Assembly (NCBI GenBank): GCA_019694805.1
Contig: JAIBBG010000003.1
Span: 155,129-219,128, forward strand
DNA from: Flavobacteriales bacterium
GTDB taxonomy: Bacteria; Bacteroidota; Bacteroidia; Flavobacteriales_D; Sanyastnellaceae
Direction: 5' to 3'
Length of the DNA stretch: 64,000 nt
Shown one piece after another: positions 63,946-64,000 of the stretch (within the stretch, counting starts at the first letter, position 1; each line of letters begins with the position of its first letter). The notes below the pieces were generated by a model, which ran no database searches, had not been told where the DNA came from, and saw only the letters and a program-made list of their open reading frames with translations. The position numbers and the translations under genes are program-made.

Positions 63946-64000
63946 TGCACCCACCTGGGCTCGAACCAGGGACCCTCTGATTATGAGTCAGATGCTCTAA
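63946..64000 (-). tRNA. tRNA with anticodon CAT (Met or Ile2), 5' part cut by window edge
   Basis: On the minus strand the visible part is the GAGC half of the D-stem, an anticodon arm TCTGA CTCATAA TCAGA with anticodon CAT at 63983-63985, variable loop GGGTC, T-arm CCTGG TTCGAGC CCAGG, and 3' acceptor strand TGGGTGC with discriminator A. The 5' acceptor is beyond 64000. CAT can be elongator or initiator tRNA-Met, or tRNA-Ile2 with modified C34. I cannot tell these apart from the visible part. Confidence 0.85.

Larger units (their letters stand above)
63792..63977. repeat. Direct duplication of a tRNA 3' half and its terminator, 114 bases apart
   Basis: 63792-63863 and 63906-63977 are identical except for one base (63839 G versus 63953 A). 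Each carries a terminator hairpin, a 3' acceptor strand, and a T-arm (CCTGG..CCAGG) on the minus strand. Confidence 0.9.

Noticed and set aside
63738..63950. A 70-residue minus-strand reading frame with a repeated VHKLNSYTAKCVAFF segment
   Set aside because: It is a read of the duplicated tRNA and terminator DNA; the repeat reflects the DNA duplication and there is no protein evidence.

Overview
The window comes from a member of the Bacteroidota, most likely a gliding or surface-active, Flavobacteriales-like lineage; I cannot place it more finely. The reasons are: many secreted proteins with type IX secretion system (T9SS) C-terminal signals, both the type A 'YPNP' kind and the type B 'gliding motility-associated' kind; T9SS machinery genes (a SprE/PorW-type lipoprotein and PorP/SprF); promoter-like TAnnTTTG elements; few recognisable Shine-Dalgarno sites; and tRNA genes without encoded CCA.

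Layout. 1-4.2 kb: a cut-off lytic transglycosylase with LysM repeats, a TPR protein, an Ig-like lipoprotein and free methionine-R-sulfoxide reductase. 4.3-7.2 kb: complete glycine decarboxylase. 7.4-24.2 kb: a cell-surface block of three giant T9SS substrates (1239, 2455 and 1198 aa) around an ECF sigma factor and an anti-sigma-like membrane protein that itself ends in a T9SS type B domain. 24.3-33.3 kb: housekeeping genes (radA, rsmI, MmcQ/YjbR family, biotin carrier, hemW, cyclase, folC) plus a type B substrate paired with PorP/SprF. 33.3-35.3 kb: an ExbB/ExbD/TonB-like energy-transduction operon. 35.6-38.1 kb: class A beta-lactamase-like hydrolase and NhaD antiporter. 38.1-44.3 kb: a leftward gene string of SprE/PorW, bactofilin, AtpZ, a small membrane protein, AnmK, amino-acid dehydrogenase and NhaD. 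44.4-46.5 kb: M23 peptidase, PfkB kinase and tRNA-Asn. 46.7-58.2 kb: choice-of-anchor-L protein, a TPR hybrid histidine kinase with a LytTR regulator, a collagen-like fibre protein with an S74 chaperone, a small type A substrate and another type B substrate. 58.3-64 kb: AIM24-like protein, the selenouridine pair mnmH-selD, a decayed lamin-tail/T9SS gene, PhoD-type phosphatase, and a duplicated tRNA 3' half at the right edge.

How the genes fit together: five type B and three type A T9SS substrates, one decayed type A tail and two secretion-machinery genes make this mainly an envelope and surface-export region. The ECF sigma/anti-sigma pair between two giant type B substrates is the best candidate for an unusual regulatory system, because the anti-sigma-like protein carries the same C-terminal export signal as the proteins beside it. 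The other points worth a second look are the tRNA duplication with a terminator at the right edge, the dual-coding bactofilin/AtpZ overlap, the S74 fibre, and a recurring TAnnTTYG promoter-like motif.
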